Positions 1-24,331 of a stretch of DNA of 49,625 nucleotides are shown here, in pieces. How positions within the stretch are numbered: position 1 is the stretch's first letter; every line of letters begins with the position of its first letter. The translations under genes and the position numbers were made by a program. The stretch lies in assembly GCA_003427395.1 (NCBI GenBank), contig BFEA01000023.1, positions 5,353,268 to 5,402,892 of the forward strand. Direction: 5' to 3'. The notes beneath the pieces are model-generated. The model did no database searches, was not told the DNA's origin, and saw nothing but the letters and a program-made list of their open reading frames with translations. The stretch is from Chara braunii. Its lineage: Eukaryota; Streptophyta; Charophyceae; Charales; Characeae.

Positions 1-1
1 A

Positions 2-706
2 GATCATTCCACATTAGAGCAAAAAGGGGTGGCGTTGCCATGGTGCAAATCTTGTGTGAGGGCCTTCCCTAAGAGGAAAATCAGGGAAACAATTGAACAT
101 ATCTTTTTGCAATGCCCAGGGGCTGTCTTGTTATGGAGACGATGGGACTATGTGTGGCGAAGATTTACTGGCCTGGATTGGCCCTGGGAATGGAGAGCAA
201 TTTTATTAGGATATTGGAACCCTCAATTAATAGAATTATCAGAATTTCAACACAACTTCTTTCATCTAGGAAGGAAAGCGATATTGTGGGCTTTGTGGCA
301 CAAACGATGTATTAATGAAATGGAAGAAGTTAGGATAGAAAGTTCAGAGGTTTCAGAAATAATAAAAAGCTTTGTCCAAACGGAACTAAGAGGCCAGTGG
401 GAGAGAAAGAAAACAAAGCTCAAGGAATTCAAGCAAAAAGAAGACATAAAACAAGACATATGGAAGTTTCAATTGGAATGGCTTGGGGAAGCAGCAGGGG
501 AGAAATTGGGAGAAATAATATGGCCAGGGGAGAAAGAGGAACAGGGGAGGATCAAACAAGATTACCAGATTAACTTTCAGAATTCGTTTGACTTTCAACC
601 AGGGGCTTTTTTGGGAGCGCCTGAACTGTTTGCTGATCCGTTCCCTCTCGCTCCGTTAGCAATGGTGGATCTTGAGTGGTTTGGAGGAGGGGAGTACATG
701 ACATAG
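2..706 (+). pseudogene. LINE-type retrotransposon, C-terminal fragment with zinc-binding (zf-RVT-like) domain
   Basis: The reading frame is open at the left window edge and runs to a stop at 704-706, so this is the last part of a longer protein. Seen: an N-terminal Cys-x2-Cys (WCKSC) followed by ETIEHIFLQCP, then a Trp-rich stretch (LLWRRWDYVWRRF) and a Lys/Glu-rich tail. Known: the pattern C-x2-C ... E-x2-H-x4-C followed by a Trp-containing helix is the reverse transcriptase zinc-binding domain (zf-RVT) at the C-terminus of plant LINE ORF2 proteins, after the RT and RNase H domains. Inference: this is a 5'-truncated or window-cut LINE copy, probably inactive. A poly(A) run about 290 bases downstream fits a LINE 3' end. 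It lies antisense to the Mei2-like gene. The RT core is outside the window, so the family assignment rests on this domain alone. Confidence 0.7.
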
Positions 707-1024
707 GATTACGAATAGACAGGGTTGTAATTGGAGGACGCTAGGTTTAATTTTTCCATCAGGCAGTCAGAATTCTGACTGAAGAGGCTTCCCCATGGCT
801 AGTAGTACTCTTCATTCAATATTTGTAGAATGGTTTAGGACCAAGCTATTGAAGTCAGTAAGAGTCGGACGCTGGACCCGGTTTCCAGCATAGGATTCAC
901 TGAGATTTGTTCTTCTATCCTCTGTTAACTTTCATAATGTGAGGGACGCTGGACCCGGTTTCCAGCAGGTGCAGCTCCCCACCAATAGATGGAGCTTTAA
1001 AAAAAAAAAAAAAAAAAAAAAAAA
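707..1024 (+). mobile_element. Probable LINE 3' UTR and poly(A) tail
   Basis: Between the LINE stop codon and a run of 26 A (999-1024) there is no open frame of note. A 24-base direct repeat (core ACGCTGGACCCGGTTTCCA) lies at 867-890 and again at 944-967, with 53 bases between the copies. The poly(A) run in the same orientation as the coding fragment is what target-primed reverse transcription leaves. I could not identify a target-site duplication, because the 5' end of the element is not in the window. Confidence 0.5.
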
Positions 1025-2484
1025 GTACACTTTAAAAGCACCAGCGTTCAAGCAAGGTGTGCAGTTTAACGCCCTGGCCTTTGGTGGACAAATCTGCCTG
1101 CCTGCGCCCAAATTCAATTCGAGGCATTCACACTCTTTCAGAGGCCTGCAGACATCCATCTTCTTAATCAACAGCCAACAGGGCTACCAGGCAGGGATCC
1201 CTCGGCCTCTTGGGGAAAGCACCGAAATGGCTCAAGCTAGACCAGGTCCGGCCAAGGTCCCAGGCAGACCCCGGGACAGACAGAAGCAGGCAAAGTATCA
1301 AAAAAGATATGGAAAAAAACTAGGTTGTGTACAATTCCAAAACAAACTTCTCGACTGGCAGTCGCTTCAAACACCTTAGTGGAAAAAGTAATCTAATAAA
1401 TCGAAGGACACAGCTGCACACCCGCTTTAAGCTACCACTGCCCCCAAACGTGATCTGTCGAACTGTGGTTCTCCTAACCCTGGAGCACGGAGCTCAAAAG
1501 TTTTGGGCCTACTTGTCACCCCGCCAAGATTTTTATTATTTTTTCCATCCTTTTTTTTCTTCTTTTTTTTTTTACCCTAGGAGATCACCTGTTCTTTTTT
1601 TCAGAATTTCCATCATCGCGTAGGAGGATGAAAACTCATCAGAGTCACGCTCACTCAGAAAAACAAGTCACACACAACCACCACCACAGGCCTCTAGGCA
1701 GTGGCGTTTAAACCCCAGTCATACCTCTGACACCGCCGTACATTGCCCCAAACTTGCAGAAAAAGCAACTCGTCACCACCGCACTGTAGCAATGGTTCGC
1801 CCTTACCGGACCACCATGGCCGGCGGTGCCCGCCAAAAAAGAAAAGAAGCGCACAGCTGGCGATTCCGTAAAAAGCCCGGTGCACAGTGGAGCACCTCCA
1901 GGCCCAAGTGTACTGGTGGTTTGAGCCTTCCCCTAAGGTGAACCATCACCCAATTCAAAGAGGCTTAATTGTGGCTTCTGACACACTAATGGTTAACAGG
2001 TGGTGTCATTTTCGTCGAATTTTTCACCAAATAGGGTTTTAAAGGTGCTTTCAAGTTTGTTTGTTTTCCGGGTTTTTTTGCCCTTTTTTTATATATAATG
2101 TTTGTATCACGAGCCTGCATTGTTTGTTCACGAAATTTTCAGCGACATTGCTTGTCATGATGCGACGACAAACCCCGAATTTTGGGCCTTCCAATAACCA
2201 TCTCTCTGCCCAGGGCTAGCACGAGTCTGATTTTGTTCCGCAAATTTGGGCCGCATTTTCACCTCGAGCGTTCCCAACAGGCCAGGTAACTCTGTTAAGC
2301 CTAGCTTCTCAACCAAGAACCAGATACACCCATTCAAATAGCACAGACATGGCCCACATTTAAAAAAGATTGCTCAAAGCCTAGGACAACTCCCGTCTGT
2401 GGAAGCCAGTCTAGGAGAACTGCAGTCCTCCGAAGTCATCAGGCCCACAGGGGTGAACAATACCAGCGAAGCAGGGATACTTAC
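1025..2484. other. No gene recognised; probable intron or flank of the Mei2-like gene
   Basis: Frames here are short or run through the poly(A) tract. A pyrimidine-rich stretch (about 1530-1610) is the only local feature. If the Mei2-like gene continues to the left, this is intron sequence carrying the antisense LINE insertion. I looked on the minus strand for the third Mei2 RRM (MIKNIPNKY-type motif) and did not find it. Confidence 0.4.
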
Positions 2485-14893
<12,409 letters not shown>

Positions 14894-14940
14894 CTGCAAC
14901 GCAGAGATACAACATCCGGAAAGGACAAGCAACGTGAGAG

Positions 14941-15053
14941 CGGTAGGAGGAGGGGGAGAGTAGGAGTGTAGGAGAGTTGGGAGTGTAGGAGTGTAGGAGT
15001 GGAGGAGTGGAGGAGTGGAGGAGTGGAGGAATGGAGGAGTGGAGGAGTGGAGT
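14941..15053. repeat. Short-unit minisatellite (GGAGTGGAG-like)
   Basis: Repeats of roughly 9-10 bases, GTAGGAGT grading into GGAGTGGAG, purine-rich on the plus strand. It starts the long purine-biased block to the right and lies just upstream of the first recognised Mei2-like exon. Confidence 0.8.
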
Positions 15054-17050
15054 GGGGTGTGTGGGAGCCGAGATAGGTTAACAGATTAGGCGAGAAGTTT
15101 CAAAAAACACGTATGCATGTCATCATATAGATTTTACAAGCCCCGCGCGTACCATAAGAGAACAAATAACAGAAAATATCATTTTCCACGTTGGAAGGAG
15201 GAACGTATGACGTGACGAGACGGCTGCTCGCGCACTCTCGCTGCTGCGCAGTGCTTTCAAGGAGAATAGAATAAGGAAGAGGCAGACAAATGCTAGACAA
15301 GGGGAAAGAGAGACGAAAGAAAACAGAGAAACGAAAAGGAAAACAAGGAGACACAGAGACGTGAGATCCAAAGACAGAGTCAGCTGGAACGATGAAGGAG
15401 ATAGAAAGTGATTACAGTGACGATAACAGAACAATAAAGAGGACAGTTAGAGAAGATGGTGGGTGGAAATGAGGTAGGACAAGAGAACAGAAGTAACCGA
15501 TATGAAGAGAATTACGTATAAGAGGGAGATGAAATGAGATGGCACAGAATGTGCCAAAGGGGGGCTTAAAAAGGAGACGAAAGAATCGAGGGAAGACAAG
15601 AAAGAAGACTAAAAGATAACCGATCAAAGAGAATTAATAAGAGAGAACCGATACAAAGAGAATTCTTAGAGAGGGGATAAGAGACAGACGAAGACATAAA
15701 GACTATGCATGGCGAGTGATGATCTCGAGAGACTCGTTAAAGCCAAAAAGGAGTGAAGCACAAAGCATTGCGGATGTGTGAGAGAGGTGAGGAGGCATCA
15801 GGACTAGAACGAGCATAACGCAAGGTTCTCTGACATATACAATACCAAGGCGACATTTTCGACGTCGAGAGAACGCGACCAGGGCGGGACAGCAATGCGC
15901 GGATGCGAAAGGTATGCGCAAACAGAGGCAAAGCAGAACCCAGAGCACCAACAGAAAGGCTAGATGATAGGTGACCGATTACCGAGTCGAACATAGGCCA
16001 ACAAAAAAAAAAAAGAAAAAAGAATCGAGGATCATCTAAAAAACAGGGGACTCACAGCCACTGGCGAAAACGACATCGTTCTGGAACATAGAGAGGCGGA
16101 ACAGAAAGACGAGAAGCGAGCAAAGAACGTTTAAAAAAAGAACTGAACGAAATCAACAAGTACCCAGCAAAAAAGAAAGCACCAGGGCGAGGGGAAACGG
16201 GAAAAAAAAAAAAAAAAAAAAAGGGGAAAAAGACAATACGTGGAACGGAGGGAGTGATTAGAGTATATAGAGAGAACGAGGAAGGTCGAGTTACAGGCGA
16301 CAAAAATTTAACTGAGGTCATACTCACACTGGGAATTTTGACACGTATTTAAGGGCGTGATCGCGGTCAGATGCATGCGAGTACACGCGTAAAAACGGTC
16401 CGATACATTAAAGATAAAGCCAGTGTTAGCACGCCCTCCCTCTGCAAAATAGAAAACGAGAGAAATGAGGAGAGAGCAATGAAGCGACTAAGAGTGACAG
16501 GGAAGAGTCAATGGAGAAGGCAGGAGAGTCAAGAGAGCGGAGTACAACCTGTGTCATTACATTGAACGGCGAAGAGAGTGGAAACGCGGAGCGATTGATA
16601 AGCAGCGAACACGTGAGGATGCAAGAGTGCAATGGGGACTGACGAACTGCAGAAGTAGTAAGGTGGGGTAATCAACTTGAAGAGAGATGCAAACAAGCGT
16701 GACAACGAGACAAGAGAACAGAGAGGCCAAGAGAGAGGAGAGCCGTGTACTGGTGCCGTGTACTGGTGGTTTACCGATCGCGGTAAGAGCAACACTGTCT
16801 AGAAAGGAGAGAGTGGAAGGGGTAGAAGGGACTGAAAGAAAATAGGGAAGGGAGCCGAAGGGAGAAAGAAGCACGCGGTATCGGAATGGCGCGGGAGAGA
16901 GGAGAGAACGCAGGACGGAGAACGGCGAGGTAGAAAACAGGGCGGGGAAGAGAACTTCAAGAGAGAGAGAAGACCGTCGAAGAGAGAAGACGGTCGGGGA
17001 AGAGAATGGCAGGACAGAGGGAACGGCGAGCAGAGAATCGCAAAACGTCG

Positions 17051-17212
17051 GAGAGGAGAGAAACGGCGGGAAAAAGAGAACAGCGGGCACGAACAGAAAT
17101 GGCGTGAGGGAGAGAAACGGCGGGAAAAAGAGAATAGCGGGGAGGAACAGAACTGGCGGGAGGGAGAGAAACGGCGGAAAACAGAGAACGTGGCGGGAAG
17201 GAGGCAGCGGAG
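17051..17212. repeat. 54-bp tandem repeat, about three copies
   Basis: The phrase GAGAAACGGCGGGAAAAAGA recurs with AAACGGCGG at 17061, 17115 and 17169, exactly 54 bases apart. Units differ by small changes. The period is a multiple of three, so the minus strand shows an 18-residue Ser/Phe/Arg repeat by chance. Confidence 0.8.
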
Positions 17213-18395
17213 AAAAGACAGAACGGTCGGCACGAGATCATCGACGATGATCGCGGGAACGGAGCGCCAGCGGGAAGGGGACGGCGGGCAGAGGAGGATG
17301 GCGGAAGGAGGAAGACAGCGGGGAGAAGGGACGTCAAGCAGTGGAGAGAACGGTGCGGTGGAGACGACACTGGGGGAGGAGATATCTGAGAGAAAAGAAT
17401 AGAGAAGAATGAAAACGAAGAAGACTGGAAACTGGTGTGAAAACCAAAGAACAAGAGGAAAGTATGGTGTACCGGCGTACTACAAGCGAAGGAGTAAGAG
17501 TGAAAGAGAGAGGAACGAACCAGAGGGAACCGAAGATCAAAAATTTGGGGTGAGACAAGTGATGGAGAGAGATGAAGAGGAGGAGAAAAAGAAACAAAGG
17601 AGAGCGGGCAAACGACCGAAAAGAGGGAAGAGAGAATGCACGACCGCACGGAACGAAAAGGGAATGGGCAAGAAACACAGAACAGTGGAGAGCGACAATG
17701 AAGAAGGACGAGGATAAGTAATGAAAAACAACAAGAAAGAGATTGTAAAAGCGATTTGCAGAAGTCGAAGAAGGGGAGAAGAGGACACAGGTGAGTGCTG
17801 AATATAGAGAGGCAAACGGAATGATTTAACAGAAAAGCCGAGCGAGTGAAGGAATGAACAGAGTTGCGTACTATTGACAAAGCGGAGAGCAAATGATGAC
17901 ATAAGGAAGAGAACCAAGGAGCTGACAACGGCAGGGATGAAACGCCGAGAACGACCGCAGGCACCGACCGAGAACTCGTCCGCCGAAGATGATGGAAAGA
18001 GAAAAGTGGGAAAAAAAAAAAAAAAAGTGGGGTTGGAGAAGAGGGGAACGACAGAAGAATGGTATGTGTATGGAACCCGCCCGTAAGAGTAGGGAGAGAC
18101 GCCAAGAGGGGTGAGAGAGGACGGGAGCGGCAGATGGATAGAATTGGCAGATCCTAGGAAGGCGGGGAAGTGGCTATAGACCTCCCTCCACCGGAGAGAC
18201 AGAGCGCCTCGCGCGGAGTATAGGGGACTGAGGGAAGGACGTTAAGAGACTGCCGGCATCAACGTAACCGCGAACAGATGGGGAACCTAGGACAGGATGA
18301 CTGGCTAGGAGACATGACGGGAATACGAGAAGACGGAAAAGACCTGATGACAGACCTGAGGCAACAGAGACATGGAAACAAGACTCAAACCAAGG

Positions 18396-18494
18396 AAGGG
18401 GAGGAAGGGAAGGAAGGGAAGGAAGGGGAGGAAGGGGAGGAAGGGGAGGAAAGGGAGGAAGGGGAGGAAGGGGAGGAAGGGGAGGAAGGGGAGC
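18396..18494. repeat. 9-bp minisatellite GGAAGGGGA
   Basis: About ten units of GGAAGGGGA or GGAAGGGAA in tandem. It gives Glu/Gly repeats on one strand and Pro/Leu/Ser repeats on the other, with no sign of a real protein around it. Confidence 0.85.
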
Positions 18495-19490
18495 GACGCA
18501 TAGGAGAGAAAAAGAACAGGTAGTGATGTAGAATGAAGAGAGAGGAGACATCCCCCCAGCGTGGCAGGGATTCTGGAGATGGGAGGGGAGGATGACCAAG
18601 AAAGGATAAATTGACGGAAGAGGGGGGAGGGGAGAATGGCATGAAAATACAAGAAGAGAAATTGCAGAGGGAGAGGGAGAGGGAGAGAAGTGACAGGAGC
18701 GTGGAACAAAGACACGAAGGGAGAAATTACAGAAAGACTTACAGCGAGAGCAAGCAGAAGAGATGAAGAATGCCCAGACAGCCGTGCGGGTTGGCGTCGT
18801 TTGAAGGAGAGAGAGGTACAGACGGAACAACCAAGGTGACGAGTTCAAAGGAGAAGAATTGAAGGAGCAAAAGTGATAGAAAGATATGGAGAGGGAGAGA
18901 GGGCGAAAGAAACAATACCTCCTACGACAGTAAAGAGACAAACAACGACAGAGAAAAGCCAGAGACGCGAAGACCGAGATAGGAAGACAGAGTGTGAGGG
19001 ACACAGAGAGACTGGCACGCGCAGATAGAACCAGTGCAGCCCGCAGGCGAGAAGGAATCACAGAACGCCGAGGAAGTGATGTGCCTGCGCGAGTCGTACA
19101 TGAATTTTCCGCCAAATCTCTAGCGAGGTCACTACACAAGGTTGGGACGCGAGCGCGGCATTTAATACACGCGCAATGGCAGGAGCGCGGCATTTGTCCA
19201 GGCTCTCTAAAGCCTGCGCTGCTCGCGCTTACACACGTGAATGGGATTATTCAGGGCGGCGAAGACGCAAGAGGCCGGTGAATAGCATGGCGACAGTTCA
19301 ATGAATACCGCAGCAGCATAGATGGAAAGCTGAGAGCGCGGACATGACGAATTTGACGATAGACAATTGCGCTTGTCACGTTTTCTGAGAGTTTTTTTGA
19401 TGTGGGTACACCATTTTTCGCAACATACTGGAATTTTGGCACCAGTCTCGATGAATTTGTCTACGACATACAAAAGGGATGGTTTCATTG

Positions 19491-22101
19491 TGTCTTAGAC
19501 TCTTAGAGTAGTAGAGAGAGAGGCTGTCCACGTGTCGTGCACTTAGAGTTTAGCTCTCCATGTTTCAGTTCTCGCGTTTATGAGAGAGGAAAATTAACGG
19601 GGGAGAAGGAACATAAAAGAAAAAGACAAGAGGGAGCAGAGAGAGAAAGGGCGATGAGAGAAGGGGGTGAAGGAGGAGATGGCAGGATGGGGTTGAGGAT
19701 GGGTTGATGGGTGCACCTCTACAGGTGGGTTGGGCAGATGATGGATGAATCCCTGATCGTGGAACAGGCTGGAGAAGGACGACGACATGGTGACGGCAGG
19801 TGTGTTCCTCCGCCAGTCTCCCCGTGATTGCCCCGATCAAAGAAACGCCCCTTCCTCCTTCGTAAATCGCTCTGCCTGTCATACAACCCCCCTCCTACGC
19901 ACCAGCCGCTGCGCTTGGCCCTGACGCCCTGCTGTACACGTACACCATTTAAACCCCTCGGGAATGACGAGAGGAGGCTAATGATTAACTAAAATAAATC
20001 ATCCGCGAACGCGGTCACTTCTTCTTCCTCGCTTCTGCGTGGGCCACGTCGCCCACACCCGACACCTAACACCCCCGGAAGCACACTGGTTCTTTTCCGT
20101 CTCCCTTTGCTGAGCTTGACCACCAAGCGCCACACACCTGGAACGTCGAACGTCGCGACGCAGAAGAAACGTCGACGATGGGCCAAGCAAATGCTCGCGA
20201 AACAGGCCGGCCGAGCGGAGGGGAGCGGAGCACGCGGGAGAGAGAGGAGAATGAGGGAGGGAGAAAGGGAGAGAGCAGGAGGGGAGGGGCAAGACAGGGC
20301 AGGGGCGAGTGCGAAGGAGGGCGAGCGAACGCAAAGCTACCCGCGTGACCGGGGTCAGCGGCCCCTCAGACAGGCCCACTACCAACCAAAGTGCCCCCCT
20401 CAGCACCTTTCCCCGAGCGGCGTGGCTCCGCAAAAGGGGCTCCCCTTCCCCATCCCTTCAACCCCCCCCCCGTCGCCAGCCAAATCCGATTCCCCCCACC
20501 CACCTCCTCGCGCTCCTTCAGCGCAGTCGTTGAGAGACCCGCGATGGGCCCCTTAGCATTCCCCGCGGAACCGAAATGTGGCCTCGTTTCCTCAGCAGCG
20601 CGCTGGGACGCGCTGGATCATTGCATCGCAGCAAACGCCTGTTCGCGCGTTGAGTCGCGCGCACGCACCGCGCGCGCAAGGCCGCGGCCACGAAGGTTAC
20701 CGCTACCGCACTGCGGTGTCTGTGTGTGGCACCCGCGAACGCGGAAAAAAGCAAAAGCCAGCGCAAAATTGAAAATTGAAAAAAAGTGAAGCGCAGCGGA
20801 CAAACGCGCGTGAAGAAAAAAACAAAAACGACGACCGAAAGTCACGAAAGCAGCAGAAGAGCGCAAAGGACAGCAGCAGGACCAGATCGCACTCCTCCCG
20901 CCCGCGCGGCCGGAAAACGCAAGCCGTGACAAGGCGACGACAGAAGGCGAGGGATCGAGGCATCCCATGGCCGTACGGCGGTCTGACCCCAGGCGAATCT
21001 TATCGCCTATTGGTGCACTGTTTGGATGGAAGACCTCATAATTACCGAAGGAAAAAATAAAAGGCAATAATTACTCCCCGCCGAAAAGAACGACGGGAAA
21101 CGAAAAAAGAATAGAAAACCAGAAAAAAGATGCAGAAAAAGGCAAGAAGAAATAAAACCAGAAAAAAACACAGCGACGGAAAAAAGCGACAACAAAAGCA
21201 GAGGCTTCCGCCTTGGGGACTGTTCGCAGGACTCGTAGGGGCCGTGAACTGGAAAGAGCAGTCGACCCCTCTTGGCCTATCATTGGGTGTTGGGTGGGTG
21301 CTTGCAGCCTGCCTCCCAACGTTGCGGGGCGGGGGCGGGGGAGATGAGCTGGGCAGACGGTTCTCGTCCCCGCTGGCGTCTCTGTTGGCGTTGGTGGTCG
21401 TCCTCCTTGGTGTTGGAAGTCCTTTTTGGATGGACCTTCCCGCCGCTTTGCCAGGCCTTTTTTTTTTTTTTTTTTTCCGTTTGCTGCGTCTCCGGGTAAA
21501 CGACCCAGCGGAGAGGGAGGGCGACCCACGTCGTCGCTGCTACTTGTCGTTTGTCGTCTCCTAAGGCACGCCCGCTGCAGGTACGGAGGCTTCCCGTCGA
21601 AATTGAAAGGATGCGTAAGAGCACTTTCCCGGCTGCCATAACCTCACCGTAAGCTCTTGATGACATGCCTGCGCTCTGGGTATCAACTGCCATTGACGAT
21701 ATCTCCTGGACTGGACAATTTTATTACCGGACGTTCCAAGGCAGGCAATGGTTTGAACTTCCTGCCGGCAGTCTGAGCAGTCTGATAACATCTACCATGA
21801 AGCTGCTGAGAGTCGGGGCAGTGCTATTACTAACAGCGACCAGGTCCTCCCTCTCGGTATGGTCATGTGACCATACCGGAATCAATACGATCGTACATAA
21901 CAACGGCCGCGCCATAACCGGCTCACTGCCGATGTCCTCTCTTTTTCTGTTCTCTCCGGGGGCAAGGTCCCACGGACGCACGGATTACGAGATTTTGACC
22001 GCTGATCTGCGCTATCTACGGTCAATATCTCTTAATTCGTGTAAGTGGGACCTAGCCCCAGAGAATTCCGTCTCTGCCCTGTTCAAAGATGGGAATTATC
22101 C
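19491..22101. other. GC-rich to mixed sequence, no convincing gene
   Basis: Frames here are short, Arg/Pro-rich or low in complexity. A CpG-dense patch (about 20,560-20,740, many CGCG) may be a CpG-island-like promoter region, possibly for the minus-strand Mei2-like gene, but no TATA box or start could be tied to it. A perfect 11-base inverted repeat CGGTATGGTCA with a 2-base spacer lies at 21855-21878. T-runs and A-runs occur at 21460-21477 and near 21040-21200. Confidence 0.4.
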
Positions 22102-22170
22102 GGCAGCCTAGCTCAGTTGGTAAGGCACGAAGTGGTATTCAGGAGGTCTTCAGTTCAATCCCGGTTGGCC
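22102..22170 (+). ncRNA. tRNA-like sequence with Pol III A and B boxes (SINE head or tRNA pseudogene)
   Basis: GGCAGCC is followed by TAGCTCAGTTGG (A box, 22109-22120) and, after 31 bases, AGTTCAATCCC (B box, 22152-22162), then GGTTGGCC, which partly pairs with the 5' end. A-to-B spacing and length (about 69) are tRNA-like. The D and T stems do not pair well, so it is not a working tRNA. A tRNA-derived SINE head or an old tRNA copy is likely. Confidence 0.6.
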
Positions 22171-22180
22171 TCATGTATGT

Positions 22181-22206
22181 TCCCTTTTCTTTTCTTAGAA
22201 AAGGGA
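22181..22206. repeat. Perfect 10-bp stem hairpin after the tRNA-like sequence
   Basis: TCCCTTTTCT, a loop TTTCTT, then AGAAAAGGGA. It starts 11 bases after the tRNA-like sequence and is followed by a run of seven T (22211-22217), which could end a Pol III transcript. Confidence 0.7.
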
Positions 22207-24331
22207 CAGATTTTTTTATAAAAGCCGGGAACCGGGCCCGGCATCCCTTACAAAGTGAGGTGGGCCCTCAGTGTGCAAGGCATCACCGGCCAAGCACATC
22301 GCACCACTAGATTTCACCGCACAGCCAACTCCACAACCAACTCCGCAGCCCCAACAACTGAATAGTCAACGAAAATTATCATCAAATCTAAGTTCATCAC
22401 CAACTAATCACAACAGTCGTGACAACCCTAATGATACTCAACACCAGTAACAAAATCGTCCATCCTTTGTTAAACACCAGACCCTGCATATCCGGCCTAC
22501 CTCCCGCGCGGCAGGGTTCTGGGTCGCCGGCCCCCCAACCGCAGACTCAGACCCCGCAAAGACCCACCCACCTCCTCGCGATTTAGAGCAGTTCGCACCA
22601 CCACCGACATTCACCAACCAAATCCCGCGTTGGGGTTCCACATGGTGACGTCCGTTGTGACTCATCTTGCAAACACAGGGGTGGACGATTGGACGCATCC
22701 GGGGTCGGCTAGGCCTGGCCTGCGTCGGGATCTGGGCACACGTGCATCTGTGTGGTGCATGGCTTTGGTGGGCTTCACTGTTCGTGACGAACCCGTCTCG
22801 CTGGTGGGTTGAAGGGGCGCAGTTGCTCCACGTCATGACGTCCGTAGCAACTTATCTTGCAACACTGGACAGTTTCCTGAAGATCAGAGAAGAGCTACTT
22901 TGATCTTGTTGCTTGCCGTGTTAGGCGAGCGCGTTCGCTGTTTTCTGTGCGTTTTGTGTGTATAGATAGTTTTGTAGGTCTTTTAGGCGTTTGTTTAGCT
23001 GAGTTAGGCAAGCGCTTTCAAATTTCAAGTTCTCATGTTGGTACCATGTTGGAATTTCGATTCCTTATAGTCAGAGATATGGCTCGACCGAATAAGGGGA
23101 GTAAAGACAAAGAAAGAGTAGTAAGCACACAAATAGATCTGAGAACCAAAACCGGCAATCCGTCGTTGACTTAGCTTCCAAGAGGATACGAGGAGGACTC
23201 GAAGATCTGAGGTGCGCAAGCCTTCGGCTTTCTGACTATGGCCCCAGACCATACAACCTCTCGTACCTATACACCTTCCTTACCTTGGCACTCCTGGCCA
23301 CCACATACCAACCTCCACACCACAGCAATCGTCGCCCCACCAACTCACCTTCTACACCGACTTGCGCAAATCCCGCAGTCTGTCACGGCCACCTGGCACA
23401 CCGCCTTGCAAAACTACAGTCAGCTCGTCAAGACTTTTCGACCTGCCGTGCATTCCCATCACCTAGCCACGACTTCCCAAAAGTTGGCAGATGGGTTGAG
23501 AGAGAGTTTTTCGAGAGCGGTTGCGGGTTTTATAGTTGCAAGCAGGGGAACAAAAGAGGGAGAAGCATGGGACAGGGAGGGGTGAAGGGGAAGTTTGAGA
23601 TGATCGTCCGTGGAAAGCCATATAGATCCCGCAGGCTCTTCGCGCAGCCAATCAGATTACTTCGTGCAAGGGGAAATTCTCCTTACACAACGTCGATCGG
23701 CGGCTTCGATTGCTTGGGAGGGGATCGGTAGGGAGTTCTGGTATGGGGATGCAAGCGGAAAGAAGACGAGCGCGAAAAGTAGCACAGAGCGAGTCCAAGA
23801 TTCAGACGAGGAGGAGTGGGGGTGAAGCACGAAAGAGAGAGGGGAGGGAAAACAGTTACAAACGAAGGGAAGAAGGCGCGAAGGGGAGGAGAGCGAAGAT
23901 GGTACGGGTTTTATCGGGAGGCGGGGAAGCTTGCAGGTACGGCGCTAGTGCCTAAGAGAGACAACCATCAAAACAATTGCGTTTCATCCTAAAGCTATTT
24001 CAAGAATACGAAATTCAAATGTTATACAAGCGTGCGGGATTAAGCGCGCAAAAATCCTACGTCTATCCAATTGCTTCCTGAAAATTCACAGATCTTTCAA
24101 GGGTGGGTAAGAGAAGTTCTCAATGCAATAAATGACGCGTCAACGAAAAAGACGTCCGTAAATCTCGGGATTCCCAACCGTTGAACAAAATTCTTAGCGC
24201 GCTCTCTAAGGCGCGCGTAATTCCATCGTAAGTTCACGAATTCTGGAAGAAAATTACAAAAAAAAAAACGTCGACTTGGATTCGAGAGGGTCTGGGCGAT
24301 AAGTTCATACCTTGGGAATATAGGAAAGGAA
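22207..24331. other. No gene recognised; diverged 190-bp-spaced direct repeat
   Basis: TCCACATGGTGACGTCCG... at 22637-22678 is repeated with changes at 22827-22868 (TCCACGTCATGACGTCCG...). The frames around 23.2-23.9 kb have biased composition and no family match, so I leave them uncalled. Confidence 0.4.

Larger units (their letters stand above)
15054..19490. other. About 4.4 kb purine-biased block, no gene recognised
   Basis: The plus strand is dominated by A and G; in the sampled line 17281-17340, 49 of 60 bases are purines. The long minus-strand frames here are Ser/Phe/Pro/Leu-rich and low in complexity, as a pyrimidine-rich strand would give by chance, so I do not call genes. It could be 5' flank, 5' UTR or a first intron of the Mei2-like gene. 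Embedded repeats are listed separately. Confidence 0.6.

Noticed and set aside
939-1379. 146-codon plus-strand open frame
   Set aside because: It runs through the poly(A) tail (poly-Lys) and has no family resemblance.
1806-1862. Possible Mei2-like exon reading RAPPAMVV on the minus strand before a GGTAAG
   Set aside because: It resembles an AML linker motif, but the only upstream AG gives the wrong phase with the exon ending at 2485.
16957-18105. 382-codon minus-strand open frame and a similar 339-codon frame at 18174-19193
   Set aside because: Ser/Phe/Pro/Leu-rich low complexity expected from a pyrimidine-rich strand; no domain, no splice pattern, tandem repeats inside.
21665-22111. 148-codon plus-strand open frame
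   Set aside because: No recognisable domain; it contains a palindrome and overlaps the tRNA-like sequence.
23238-23955. Overlapping plus-strand frames of 71-148 codons
   Set aside because: Different frames overlap with equal quality, the composition is biased and no family was recognised.
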